DNA from: Rotaria socialis
Lineage: Eukaryota; Rotifera; Eurotatoria; Philodinida; Philodinidae
Reading direction: 5' to 3'
Assembly: GCA_905331475.1 (NCBI GenBank)
Contig: CAJNYU010001919.1
Span: 58,971-122,970, forward strand
Length of the DNA stretch: 64,000 bases
Part shown: in pieces, positions 23,501 through 36,244 of the stretch
How the letters are laid out: each line of letters starts with the position of its first letter
Numbering within the stretch: the stretch's first letter is position 1
Notes under the pieces: generated by a model
Seen by the model: the letters and a program-made list of their open reading frames with translations, nothing else
What the model was told of the DNA's origin: nothing
Databases searched by the model: none
Made by a program: the position numbers and the translations under genes

Positions 23501-26500
23501 AATTAGTGATTGATAATTGTAAAGATGCTTTTTCTCCTAATTGAACGCGATTAAAATCAAGTGTAAACTGATCACCATATTGATAAGTACTAAATATAGA
23601 ATACAGATGAACTTTCTTTTGCAAAAACAAAAATATCAAATGATGGATGTACTTTTCTTCATATAGAAATGCTACATTCATTCCTTTCATTATAGAACTT
23701 AATTTAAGAAAAATTGGTTGTGATGCATTCTGTATGTAACATGGAATATTCCAATCGTCATTCAATGTTCCACATTGTTGAGCAATAAACATTATTTGAA
23801 CCATGCATGGTTTACCTTGATAAAGAATTCCTTCTCGAGGATGTATTTCAACTAAACATTGATCTTTATGAGCACATGCTGCCTGTAAAAAGTAAAGAAA
23901 AATTTTTCGTACTTTTCCTGGAAAATATTTCTTACTTCGCCCCATTGAAAATATGTGGGTAATCCATTTATGGCTTTTAATTCAACTTGCCGAATGATTG
24001 GAACATGAAGAAAGGATTCACCGATATCAAGTTCAACTGGTGAAATATAAGCACTTGGCCGTTGAATAATTGCTGTTATTTCAATTGGTCTTCAAGATAA
24101 TAAGAAAGTGACTTTAAAAAAGAATGAAAAAAGCAATTTTACATAGTTTTCCCATCTTCAACAATCACTTCCAAGTGTTCTAATAATGCGCCTTCTTCAT
24201 CGGCAAATAAACAAATAGACATTTCATATACTTCAATAGGTTTAAGTAGTATTTCGCTCCCATTTGGTAAAGATATTAGTGGTTTAGATTGGTTCTAAAC
24301 AAATCAAAAATATAATATCGATGAGTGTAGATTCTTATTATATTTCTGTAAAATTAATAACACCGATGTCACAGCAGTATACGTCAAAATAGATAGAATA
24401 ATACGATCTGCCTGCCATTAGCACGAGCAATCAGATGATCTTTTAAATTTAAATTTTCCAATAATTAAACTGATATATTATTATCTTTGTTTGACGAAGC
24501 TTTTCTCTAGATTGTAATGAAACAGATATTAAAAATATTACATAATATCATCATTTTGAACTGGGATTCATACATAAGAAAGTCACAAAGCACGAAAAGA
24601 TATTATTTGATTAGCATCAACGAAGCTTTGACTTTCATTTCGATCGAAATTTTTTCTCTGATTCTATCGCTTATTGCTAATTTTACTTTAAGAACTATTT
24701 ATATTTTATCTTGTATTCAAAACATGTTTTAATAAAGGAACCCATCATGTTTCTCATTGTATCAAACTAAATATTGGTATCATACTTTGTTTACTTCTTG
24801 CACATGACATTTGGCAATAATTGGGCTTAAGTTTTTTATTTTAACCAGTTTTTGAACTTTTTCTCCGTATTCAACTAAACCAAAATCAATTGTAGCTGAA
24901 TTAGTTTCAATATCAGGACCCTAGAATAGTAAATGCAACAGTTTAGATTTATTCAATACAAGCTCGAAATTCCCTACTATAATTTCTGCTTCAACATGCA
25001 AATATCCATAATCTTCCATACCATCGAGTTTAAATGGTAATTCAACTTTTGCTTGACCTATTTTTGTTCCAGTTAAGATCAATGTGAATTGACAAGTAGC
25101 ATCAGAAGCTAAATGAATGAATATACTGTTTTTTGTGCTGTGCACAGTTAAAGGAAATTTCAACACATACGAATTTCTGCAACAACAGGTTCAACATTAA
25201 TGATTTGTTCACCGATCATATTTGCCCAGTTAACCATCAGCGGACTGATACTTGTATTAGTTAACTGTGAAATTAAATATAGATGAGATTTCAATAGTTT
25301 GTTTAACAATAAGTTCTATATAATTACTTGAAACTCTTTTCTGTATGCTAAATTTTTATAAAGTTTATCCATGAATATAATGGCAAACGGATCAAATACA
25401 TATTTAAAAGTTTCGCAAATACCACGCGCTTCAAATCGTAACACTATTGAAAATAAATAATATTGGCAATTTATTTATTTCTTGTAATCGAAATTTACCT
25501 GTATAATCAGCGATTTGAATAGTTGTTGATGGCATTGTGGAAATTCTTGCAGCATTACGAGGCAATAGATCTGGTGAAGGAGCTCGTTCATTAGCTAAGT
25601 GACTTATGGCACCAGTAAGTTGTGCACTTGGTGATGGTGTTGGATACGATGGAGCATTGGGAACAATCAAATGGAAAACTGTATGAAAACTGCCGACCTT
25701 ATTATTTCGCAAAAAAAAGTTAGTGATAGTTTTACTAGAATTGAATAAAAGAAAATATATATTGAATTACTTGTGATGGTGCAAAAATAAGACGAAAGTC
25801 TACAGTTGCTAATGGAGGAAACGTTCCTCGATTGGGTTCAACATGAAATTGTGATGCTTCACAAACGATTCTTTCAATTTCAATTGGTTGAGTTTGTTTT
25901 GAAAAATCTTCACGTGTATAAAGTACTGGCTCGAGTAATGCCCATATAAATGGTAATTCAACATTTCTATTTGAAAAATCAAATAATTACTAGTCAATTA
26001 CTTCAAACGATAGAGCTTATATGAATATGAACCCTGCAAGTCACAATAGCTTATATGGCATAGTATTTATTTATGAATAGTGAACTGATTTTCGGCGTAA
26101 AGATTACCTAATTTTGCATTATTAAAAAATTCATCATAGACAAGTACTGATCGTGCTCTTGTTTCATAATGAAGAACACTGACTTTTATGGGATGCACTT
26201 AAAATGAGTATTAAAAAGGCAATATTTTTTTCTCGTACTGAAGTTCATGAAACCTTGTTTTTCAGGGCTTCTAAAATTTCTCTAATAACATCGAACATGT
26301 TTCATGACTTGCTTTACTAGTCAAAAACTGATGGCAAATTCTATTCGTTACAATAAGTCTTAAGTCTTACACATTCGCTCTGGGCTGATTACTTTAGATA
26401 GAAGGCATAACTAACGGAGGTCTAATTTATACACGATGCTCGAATTCAACTTTGTTCGATGATTAATTTAATTGTCTATTTACGTTAAATTTTTAATTGT

Positions 26501-28989
26501 CATCTTCTTTTGACAATAAGAGAATGGATTTATTGAAATAAAATTGATTGAATATTGTGCTGAAATATCACGTATTTCGAGTTCATTTAAATCGACGACA
26601 CCGCCTTCAATATCTTCAAGACGAACTTGAATTGTTTGGGCAACACCTAAGGATATTTTATATTTTTTGATTAAAAGTAATCATATGTATAAAATAGCAA
26701 AACCTTTGAGTTTATATCGTAAAACTTCACCATTGTCACAAATCATACTAAATTCTTCAATAAATTCACCAGGTATTTGAGGATTAAATGAAACATGTAA
26801 TGAAAACGTATCTCCAGGACGAAGGTCAAGTGTTGGAGGAGCTATTTCAAATGGAGGTAAATGAATAGTTTCACTACGAGCTACAGTCTAATTCATATAA
26901 AAAATTATATAATTATTAATTTAACAAAAAGAACTCTTTAATTTTTTTATACCTTAAAATTGATTGCTGGCCACGATGAAGCTGGAACAATAGCAAATCG
27001 TCCTTCACCACCATCATTACGTACTTTAAATTCGCACATTTTACGTCCACCAACAAGCCAATATCCACAATCAACCAATGATGAAACTGAAAACAATAGA
27101 AATTAGTATTTTCTTCTCAAATGAAGATAATAGTTTGTGTTCTATAAAAAAAAAAACACAATACTAAAATATTCAATAGCAACAAAAAACATATTCTAGA
27201 TCTCTTAGAAATAAAATTCAGTCTTTAAAAGATTTTCATGACAATATAAACCGTAATTATTTACGTGTAAGTACTGGCGGTGGTCTTTTGGCTAATAATT
27301 TAACTGCAAATTCAGTTCCATTTGAGCATTGTACAATAATTTCATCTTGAAAAACACCTAATGTATCCGGTGAAAATTTAATATTATATATAACACTTAA
27401 TCCAGTAGCCACAAGTGAATGACCGGATGGATATTGAGGAAGACTAACACAAAAATACGGTGTTTTTGGTGGAACGATTCGACAACTATGTGCGACACTA
27501 CTCAAATTTCGTAAACATAATGTTGTTTCATGAACATCACCAACTCGATATTGAGTAAAAACAATTTCAGATGGAAGAGCTTCGAATACGGGTAATAGAG
27601 GCGGAGGTCTAAAGTATAGTAGGAGAATTGTTGAGCTTTTCTTCAAAATATTCTGAATTACTTATTGATAGGTCCTGTCGTAATAAGATGATGTTGTCGA
27701 TTTTCATCAAATCGTGGATTTGTTGAATAATTTGTTAAATTGTCCATCATTTTTAAACGAGCCCGATTGTAATCTCTTTCTGGTACGCTTATTTGATCTT
27801 TCCATAGAGTATTTAAAGCTTTCTTTTTATTTGGCTGCGTAAGTTTAGGCTAAAGAGAAAATAAGAAGACACCATTAGAATCACAGCTACATTCTTTAAT
27901 CAAAAACAGCTTAAGTTCTAATTAATTAAAAAAGTGACATACGTTTCATGAACTATATGTTCTGTATCTAGTTTGAAGCTCATCATGGAAACTTTCTCAT
28001 TTGTGTACCAGAGATATGCAGAGTTTTTGTAAATGCTAACGTTTATCAGTACATTGAAAGTCTTTCCATGCGCTAACATTCTCCTATTAACTTTACACGA
28101 CATCTGTTTTATTTAAATTTCTTCACAGCGAGTAGCTATGAGACTCATGCGAGTTAAAACATCGAATAAAAATTGAAATATTTTACCAATTTTTTCTCGT
28201 CATCAGATCCTTGTTTGATACTCTCTGTAGCTTCTTTTGATTTTGATTCTTCTTTAGCTAAATGGAACATTAAGTTTTTTTTTTTCTATTTGAGATTTTT
28301 ATTTTTCAATACTTACATGATTGTTTAATATATCGTTGAAGATTATAATTAAGAAAATCTCTTGGAAGTATGACTTGATCTCTTGTCAATGCATGTTCAT
28401 CGACATACAAACTTGTTAGATGAGTTTCTATGAGTAGAAATGCTTGAGAAATTTTTGTTTTTCATAGAATTTTTCTTCTTACTTTCTTCAGCAACTTCTT
28501 TATCATATGCTTGAAATTGAGCTAATAAAAAGCTTTGTTCATCATGTCCAATTTTTTGTAATTGATATTCTCGTTTAGCTTGAATTTCACGTAAATGTTG
28601 AACATATAAACGATGTGTTATATCATCAACATTGCCTGATACAACTAATTTTTTAACAGTTTCTGGACGCATTGGTGTTTTGAGAAAATTTTCTCTAAAA
28701 TTACAAGATATGACAGGTGAATTTCTACTGAAATATTAATTTACCCAAGCTCTCTTGAGACAACATGTGAAACAGTAGCAGTCAATGGATTATGAGGTAT
28801 TTCCGGTAGGGTATGTCGCTCGAGCATACTTGGATTTCGTTGTGAACCACTTGCATTTGTATTTGGCCGAACATGAGTGGAAGATGCTCTAGATTGCTGT
28901 TGTTGTGAATAGTTAGTGTTAAATGGAGATGATGAATCATTTTTATGATCGGGACTAGTTGATGAGACTATGGCTGTTTCGCCTTCCAT
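20501..28989 (-). CDS. DLEC1: DLEC1 homologue (ASH/MSP-domain ciliary protein)
   Basis: A long multi-exon minus-strand gene with short introns and a few of 300-500 nt (for example 24.3-24.78 kb). It begins at the ATG at 28989 (MEGETAIVSS, then a Ser/Gln-rich leader) and ends GSYDGKYEAILDI-stop at 20501. An N-terminal coiled-coil region (VQHLREIQAKREYQLQKIG, about 28.6 kb) is followed by many beta-sandwich ASH/MSP-type domains. Alignment from memory with human DLEC1 is clear in several blocks: VPPKTPYFCVSLPQYPSG and LLAKRPPPVLT (27.26-27.6 kb), DCGYWLVGGRKMCEFKV (27.0 kb), SSMWGDYTDTLQLQV (23.15 kb), and near the C-terminus DFGTCFLEQARQKEF (21.2 kb). DLEC1 (related to Chlamydomonas FAP81) is an axonemal protein; in a rotifer it would act in the cilia of the corona, flame cells and gut. 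Human DLEC1 is about 1,750 aa; the length here is similar. Not every exon boundary was resolved. Confidence 0.85.
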
Positions 28990-29874
28990 TTTAAATACTT
29001 AGTGGTTTACAAAATGTTATAGGGACTTGATTACCATTCAAGATGTCATTACCATGGATGTTAACTCGACAAAGAGGTTGTTTGTTTTTACTTGGAAAAA
29101 ATTGAAAAAAATTTTGAAAATTAACTAGCATTTATTTTTATTCTTGCATAAAATAATCGTTTTTTTTTTTAAACAAGATGTCGCTAGTTTGCAACAATAT
29201 TTGTACGATTCCTTATCGAAATATGAAAACTAGGAAAAAAGGTGTCGAGCGAAACTATTTCGATCGAATGCAGTTTATACAGCCTATTTTTTAGTCACTC
29301 TGAGCTGTTTTCAAGATGAAATGATATAGAAACAAGTTCATCGGTGCAAACAGTGTCTTGTTTTTATCACGATAATCATATTTTCTAGGTACTATAGAGT
29401 ATAGATCTGTGCATTTCTGTTTATTAATACTATGAACTTAAGTTTTGCATAAATATTTCAATGGCTTCTTCTATGAAAAAAGAAAAAAAATTAGCAATCA
29501 TGTTGATACAGCATTGTTTTTCTTTTAAATTGAAAAATATTTTTAAATACTTTATTGCCGTTCCGTATACTTTACACCACTTCAATATATGATGCGTTAC
29601 TACTTTTACGGCGAATCGAAGGAAAACGTTTGATGGTTGTATAAGAATTTCCATGCACTACGTGATACGTGACTGTGCGATAGATATTAACCAAACCAAC
29701 TATAATAGATCTACTTCATATGCTGCTAGATAACTCAAATGTTCAATAGCATCGATCCATACATACATGCTTCCAAGTTTATTTTAAAAATATATATAAA
29801 CATGCTAGTGAACGGCAATCTGAGCTATAAGTTACAAAATGTGGTTTTCTTGTTTTAGATAATTATATTTCTTT
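28990..29874. other. Gene-free stretch between NUB1 and DLEC1
   Basis: AT-rich spacer holding the 5' region of DLEC1 and the 3' flank of NUB1. A 74-codon minus-strand open frame at 29430-29654 has no motif or splice context. Confidence 0.6.
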
Positions 29875-32369
29875 TTATTCATAGAAACCATCGTCCATTA
29901 ATCGCTTTCGATAGTCGTTGATGAATGCTTCCTCGTCATCTAATAACAAATCAAGATGATCATTCGGATCTGGTCCTGTCTCATTATTAATATCTTCCGT
30001 CGTTTGATTATTACGTAATAAATCAGGTACAATCGCTGCTAGTGCGGCACGACGATGTTCAGCAGCTGCAGCTTCTTCATCTAATTTTACCTTTTTAGCA
30101 TCTAGAAAAAAAAGACACAAAACTCCTTTAAAAAGACTCCACGCTGATATTATTACTTCGTTTTTCAACAGCTTTTCTTGCTCTTTCAAATATATCTGTG
30201 ATTCGATCAGGTTCTGAATTTGTTGTAATTGAATCTTTATATCTCTGTAATAATTCTTCTGCAGCACGATCTAATCGATTCCCATGAATCTCTAGTAAAG
30301 CACGTGCTTCTTCAAGTTCTGCTCCTAATGCTACCAACTGAGGAATATGTGTTGCATCTTCCATCAATACACTTTCTTGGTAAGCAGCGCCATCATCATC
30401 ATCATCATGTCTTGAAAGTCGACCAGCAGTGATCAGAGTATCGATATTGGTTAGCAACATTTCACTGGCTTGTTCTAGACGATTATTTGACTGTTTTAAT
30501 GCTTCGGCGCAAGCTCGACGAAGATATCCCATTGATTCAAGTTGACGTAAATACGTTACATTAATTCTAGATAATAGAAAGATAGAAAACTAAGTAAGAA
30601 AAATATTTCAATACTTTTCTCCATTTTGAGTACGTCCATAACGATTTTGTAAACGTTCATCTTCTTCTCGAGCTTGTTCATCACGACGATGTTCTTCTCG
30701 AATTCGTCGATTCTAAAATTGAAATCATAGTTTTCCTAAACAGAATCCTATCTATTACTTCGATGATAAATTCAATCGCTTGATCAATATTTCCTTGTGC
30801 ACTTCTTAAACCTCGTCGAGCTTCTGTTGTTGTATAACCCATTAGCATAACTATATCAATCTTAAGCTTACATTGAAAAGAACTCAAACAGAAAACTAAC
30901 TTTGAGTTAATTTTTCTGGTTCAATACGCATCATTCGTGCTTCTTCTTCAGCCATGCCAAGTAAATTTTTTGCATCAGTCTTACGACCAGCATGATAGGC
31001 AACAATAGCCTATTAAACAAGATCTTTATTTGGACAAATAAATTTCTAATTTTTATTTACTTGTAATAGATGTAATCGAACAAACAGTACCATATGACCC
31101 ATCCCATCTTTTTGTAACGCCTTCAAACGTTGAAATGAATTTCCATAAACTTTAACAAAGCATGTATCACATCTCACCAATCGTTCAACAGCATCTGAAA
31201 AAAATAATAATCTATTCCTAAAACAGCAAAATAATATATTGTATTTACCTTGCAAATCATTAACATTTTGCATACAAAGATAACACCATACTATATCTAA
31301 ATTGAGTAGACCCCTATTTTATATAAATAAAGATCTATCGAATTAGTTAATTTTGTATATTTTACAATACCAATTATCAACAGAATTTAACATTTGCGAT
31401 GAACATTGTCGAAATTCGTTATCAGCTTCACTGAACAACGATAATGCACTTAAATAGTCACGTTGTCGAAGAAATGAACGACCTTTCTCATGTAATGTCA
31501 TTGCTACCATTAATGAACGTCGTTCATCATCGGATAAGGCTGTTAATTCACGTCCTTGTTGATCAGTTATACGTAATTGATATTGACTTAAATTCGATTT
31601 ATTGCGTGCATTTTCATGTAGAATAGATGTTGCTTCTTTGATAGCTTGAATTAAATTTGAAGTTTGAATATCAGCAGATGCTGATGCGACGGCTGATTTC
31701 GGTACAGCAAGTACCAGAATAGTTGCATTTGTCTGGAGAATAATTACAAGATTAAATAAAATAACATAAAAAGAACTTTTTATCTACATGAACGTTCTGT
31801 GTTTGTAATAGTTCATTGAGTTGAATCATTCGACCGGAACAAATCATTTTGATATTTTGATCAAGTAAATTTAATTTTTCTTGAATTAATTTTTCTAATT
31901 CATGGCCAGAACTTTGAGAGGATATGCTAACATTTATACAACTATTCTACATAGACAAATTCAAAGTTTTCTATACAAGTTTTTTTTCTTTTCTCGATGT
32001 AATTACTTTATTATTCGAAACACCGGATGAACGAACTTTAAGTGTTAACAAATCAGTACGCTTTTTAGCAGCTAGTTTTTCCAATGCGTGCCGACGAAGA
32101 TACGATAGAGCAAGACGAATTTCTTCCGTTGTACTACCAACTTCAGCACAAACACTTTCGACTAATTCCTAACTTATGGAATTGTATATAAAAGAAAACA
32201 ATGCTATTATGCATACCTCTGGAAAATTTTCAGTGCCAGTATCAGGATTTGTATAAGGCGGTTCCCAAAGACGAATTTTATCTCGCTGAAGAAGAGGTCG
32301 AACATTATCAAGTAGTTCTTTATTATTGAACTCTTCCATCGTTGTTGTTGTTGAAGGTGGACTAGTCAT
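29875..32369 (-). CDS. NUB1: NEDD8 ultimate buster 1 homologue
   Basis: Multi-exon minus-strand gene, start ATG at 32369 (an inner Met 10 codons on is also possible), stop at 29875. Conserved blocks against vertebrate NUB1: RDKIRLWEPPYTNPDTG at the N-terminus; a ubiquitin-like domain (about 31.7-31.9 kb, LLDQNIKMICSGRMIQLNE); the core LMVAMTLHEKGRSFLRQRDY (31.5 kb) and LLNLDIVWCYL (31.3 kb); then three UBA-like segments, VMLMGYTTTEARRGLRSAQG (30.8 kb), LESMGYLRRACAEAL (30.5 kb) and LVALGAELEEARALLEIHG (30.3 kb); and an acidic tail LLLDDEEAFINDYRKRL. NUB1 binds NEDD8 and FAT10 through its UBL/UBA regions and delivers conjugates to the 26S proteasome. The first open frame ends at a donor after NFPE and continues ELVESVCAEVG across a short intron. 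The UBL-core-UBA order is that of full-length NUB1. Confidence 0.92.
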
Positions 32370-33495
32370 AGGAGAAAAAGAAGATTTTCTCTTCAGAATA
32401 TATCTTTGTACCGTAAAGAAACTTTATGATGAATAATTATTAAGAAAATTTTATTAAATTACGCGAATACATGTAAGCACATACATCATGCGTCATTTCC
32501 TGAGCGAGCGTATGACAGATGCGAAGATCCAATTGGTTACTGGCGCACTTTTTTCTCTCGACAAAGTCGGACATCTATTATCGTTTGCTGACAACGTAAC
32601 ATGGCTTATTCTGAAACCCACAAATAACATTGCTCTTAGTTCTGTCAACTATTTAATAGTAGCTAAATAAAACTGTGTGAGGCGAATTATCGATATAATA
32701 TCTTCAGTTCATTATCAGCATGGTTTTCGTGGAGAGATTTTTAGTGTTATTATTTGTGTAAACTTGATTTTCTACGAGTAATTTATTATTTTGTACTCGG
32801 AAGACGATGACGATTTCAATATTCATCTAAACAAGATCACTCATTTATTCTTGAACTCATGATGATGATGAATCTCCACAGGTTAACATCAGTATCAACA
32901 AGATAACGATCAACAACAACATACGTTGATGCATTGATTCTCAGTTGTTGGTCGATTCCAGACTAGATAAAAGTTATCTTTGTTTGTTAAGCTCAAATTG
33001 ATCTATTGAAAATAGGACATTCGAAGGGCTAACATAATTGATACCAGCAGAGTTCATATTAGTCTTTCAAACTTGTGTACAATCAGCATTGGATTATATT
33101 TAATGCCTTATTATTCGATATAGGTAGTGATCTTGTTTTTCAATGAATACTTTTATCGAAAGATATTTGATTGTATCATGAAGCGTCATTTTCTCTCCCA
33201 CGACGTATTTCTAAGTTTGTTGTTACAATCGTAAAAATGTTCAGAAAACTTTATAAATTAATTTATTTATTGTCAATGACTTTCTATTGATCATAATTAT
33301 AAAATGGAAAAATCTATTTTTTTTTGCTCAGCAAAGACTTTATCGAATGATTCTTTGGATTTTTTCGTATGCAAAATAAAAATGATTTTTTTGTTTGACA
33401 ACATGTTTTGTTTCATTGAATACTATCTGTACAATACTAATATATGTATATCATAAAATAAACAAAAAAGTAAAGTAGAAGCGTATACACTTTTG
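32370..33495. other. Gene-free stretch between EED and NUB1
   Basis: AT-rich. The 60-codon plus-strand open frame at 32488-32670 has no recognisable feature. This stretch holds the NUB1 promoter side and the EED 3' flank. Confidence 0.6.
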
Positions 33496-35732
33496 TCATT
33501 TACGTTTCCAAATAAATATGCGACTATCATCGGAACAGGCAACCAATATTGAGCCATCATAATTGAATGATACACGACTTATTTTTGCTTTTGAATTCAT
33601 ATTTTTCAATTTTACAAAGCTTAACAAAAAGAACATATTTTGTAACTTTAAAATTTAAAATTTAAACATACTCGACGGCTGGATTATGCATATGATGACG
33701 AAGATCCCATACTTGTATTTGACCATCTAATGTCCCAATGGCAAGCAACTATTACAAGGAAAAAATAATGACAATCAAACTTTTTCCTATCGTAACCTAC
33801 TTGACTAGCACGACAAATATCAAGTTTTAAAAACCAAATATATTCCTTTTCATGTACAATCCATTTCAGAAGTAATTTAAATGATGATGCTTTTGTTGTA
33901 CTACCAAGAATAGGTTGCCATAAACAGAAAGTATTATCGGCAGACTAATAAAAAAAAAATTGGTATCAAATAAATGAATCATTTATATGTATGCAACTAA
34001 TCACTCACTCGAGAAATCAATGCATCACCATACCATTGTACATTATCAACATAATGTGAGTGAAGTGTTTTAGCTTTCGCTTCAATATCTGGAAAAGCTA
34101 CAGCATATGCTTTTATTAATCGACGCTGTTGTTCATGCATTGGATTTTCAGCTAAATCAATTTGTTCTCGAACTTTTTCACTTGTTAATGACCATACAAA
34201 TACGGAGCGATCCATACTAGCTGAAGCAAGCATCGTGCATTTATCATTTATATCCTTGAATTAAAACATTAGAAAAGATTTTAGTTTTTTTCTTTCATAT
34301 CACACTGTATATATATATATATATGCATTTTACCACACAGAGCACTTGATCTGTATGACCATTGGGCCCATGAAATACAACAAGACACATTGATGAAAGA
34401 ACATCCCAGAGTGTGACCGTAAAATCTACAAAAAAAAAGAAAGCAAAGATAATCCGATTAGATAAACAAGAATGAGTACATTTTTTTTTCTCTTACTTTT
34501 ACTGGCTGTACATAACAGATTGGGTTTAGCTTTAGCGAATGTCAAATGATTGATAGCGCCGGTTTGTAAAAGCTAAAAAATACAATATAGAATAAGTTTG
34601 TTTGATCTTATGAGTTGCTATCTTACTGCAGTATGTTGTGATTTACGATTAATATCAAGAATACGAATAACACCGCGTTCTCCACCGGCCGCTAATAAAA
34701 CTTTGGGTGAATTTTCAGTTTTATCATCAATTGTTGTCCAGGCACATGCAAAATATTCTTCATTTGCCTACGTTACATACAAAATAGTTTTGCTTTTCTT
34801 GTTGACCGTTTAATAAGCTTACATCTGGATCAAGATATGCATGAACTAATTGAGTTTTATTTGTATTCGTATCAAATTTATATACTTGAATCTATTTAAA
34901 AAAATGCAAAATATAGAAAAACAGTTTTTGTACAAACTAATCATACATACAGAATTTGCACCAACACTAGCAAATAGAATTCCATCTGGATATTGTACTT
35001 GATTATTTATTTCTACTGCATAGATTTGTTGTCGATGATTTTCCTATGTTTTAGACGAAGCAAAAAAATGTTAATTCCGTACTACACATCAGGACTGCCA
35101 CGTTTGTACTTTGATAATTTGTATGCATGAATAAGCTGTACGCGTTTTTGCCGATGAACGAACTTCTTCTTCGCCGTTACTTTCATCACTCCGACCATCT
35201 ACATTTGCATCCAATGAGATTACCTAATTTTGACATTGAAAATTTTAACGAAATGAATTCTATATAGATAAATCAAATTGAATAACTTAAGACTTTTCTC
35301 TCTTTTAAAAACGAAATATTCTACTAGTTGTATTTAAATCACATGAAAAAGATCAATCCTCTACGATGTTATTATTGACTGATATTACATTTATTTTGGA
35401 AAACAAAGGTTCTCTATGAACTGTAATTCATAAGTTTTCATTAATAGGTAGGACCTGCACAGTTGATATTTCTTCATTTTAATCAGACAAAGATTGGCCA
35501 GCTCAACACTTGAAAACAATACCAATTTATCTATGGAAATGCTTTCTGTATGATATTAGATGTACAACTTTCATCAATTTTTTATTGATAGAGAAGTTCA
35601 AAAACCAGAACTAAAACGACACAGATTGTCCGCAACAAGTTTCTAAACTAATCGTCAGTGGATTATTTCACACAGCAATATTTACTCTCTGAAACTTGCT
35701 ACACTCACCCCTGGTGATAATGAAGATGCCAT
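33496..35732 (-). CDS. EED: EED homologue, WD40 subunit of Polycomb repressive complex 2
   Basis: Multi-exon minus-strand gene. Exon 1 is only 8 codons (35732, MASSLSPG, then GTGAGT); exon 2 begins after an intron of about 490 nt. WD40 blades can be read in order: QVYKFDTNTNKTQLVHAYLD; EYFACAWTTIDDKTENS; LLAAGGERGVIRILDINR; GHTDQVLCVDI; MLASASMDRSVFVWSL; LHSHYVDNVQWYGDALISRS (matching the vertebrate HRNYVDCVRWLGD block); YIWFLKLDICRASQLLAIG; and the end CSDDSRIFIWKRK-stop. EED binds H3K27me3 through an aromatic cage and stimulates EZH2. The residues corresponding to human F97 (GILFASVG) and W364 (IWF) are kept, while Y148 and Y365 appear as Phe, both conservative. The basic N-terminal EZH2-contact region of vertebrates is much shortened. 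It lies between NUB1 and the Rho gene, all on the minus strand. Confidence 0.88.
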
Positions 35733-36244
35733 TAAATTTATTTTGATTGTATAAAAAAGAGTAAATATCTAAAAAAAAGAAGCGTTCGAGAATTATCTGC
35801 TAAAACAATTTATCGTTCGATTAAAACAAAACATTTTTTTTTAAAAACAGGAATGAATAAAATTTAAAATATTCAAAAACAAACAAGGCCAGTCTATTTC
35901 ACTTGAAATAAATCTGTTATCACCTATTCTTGTTGTATATATTTTATACGTCTGTGTGTATACACGATCTTTATTCGTATAGGAATGCATACAACTTGAA
36001 CAAAATAGATATATATGTATATAGGAAGAACGAAAAAAAAAAGAAACGGAGACACCAATTGAAGATATAAAAAGAGATGAAAGAGGACGGAGGATGATGC
36101 ACAACTGATCATCATGCATACATGCGACATCACTCTAACATAAAAAACAAACAAAAGACAGAATTCTATAAACATATTTTTCTTTTCTTTGCATCACAGT
36201 TAAACTGCCAATTGCACTAATTAACATTTAAAAAAAGCTTCGTT
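35733..36244. other. Spacer between the Rho GTPase and EED genes
   Basis: Low-complexity A/T-rich sequence with two overlapping minus-strand open frames of Phe/Ser/Tyr-rich composition and no motif. It contains the promoter side of EED and the 3' flank of the Rho gene. Confidence 0.6.

Noticed and set aside
24517-24732. 71-codon plus-strand frame
   Set aside because: Lies in a DLEC1 intron, Ile/Leu-rich low complexity, no motif.
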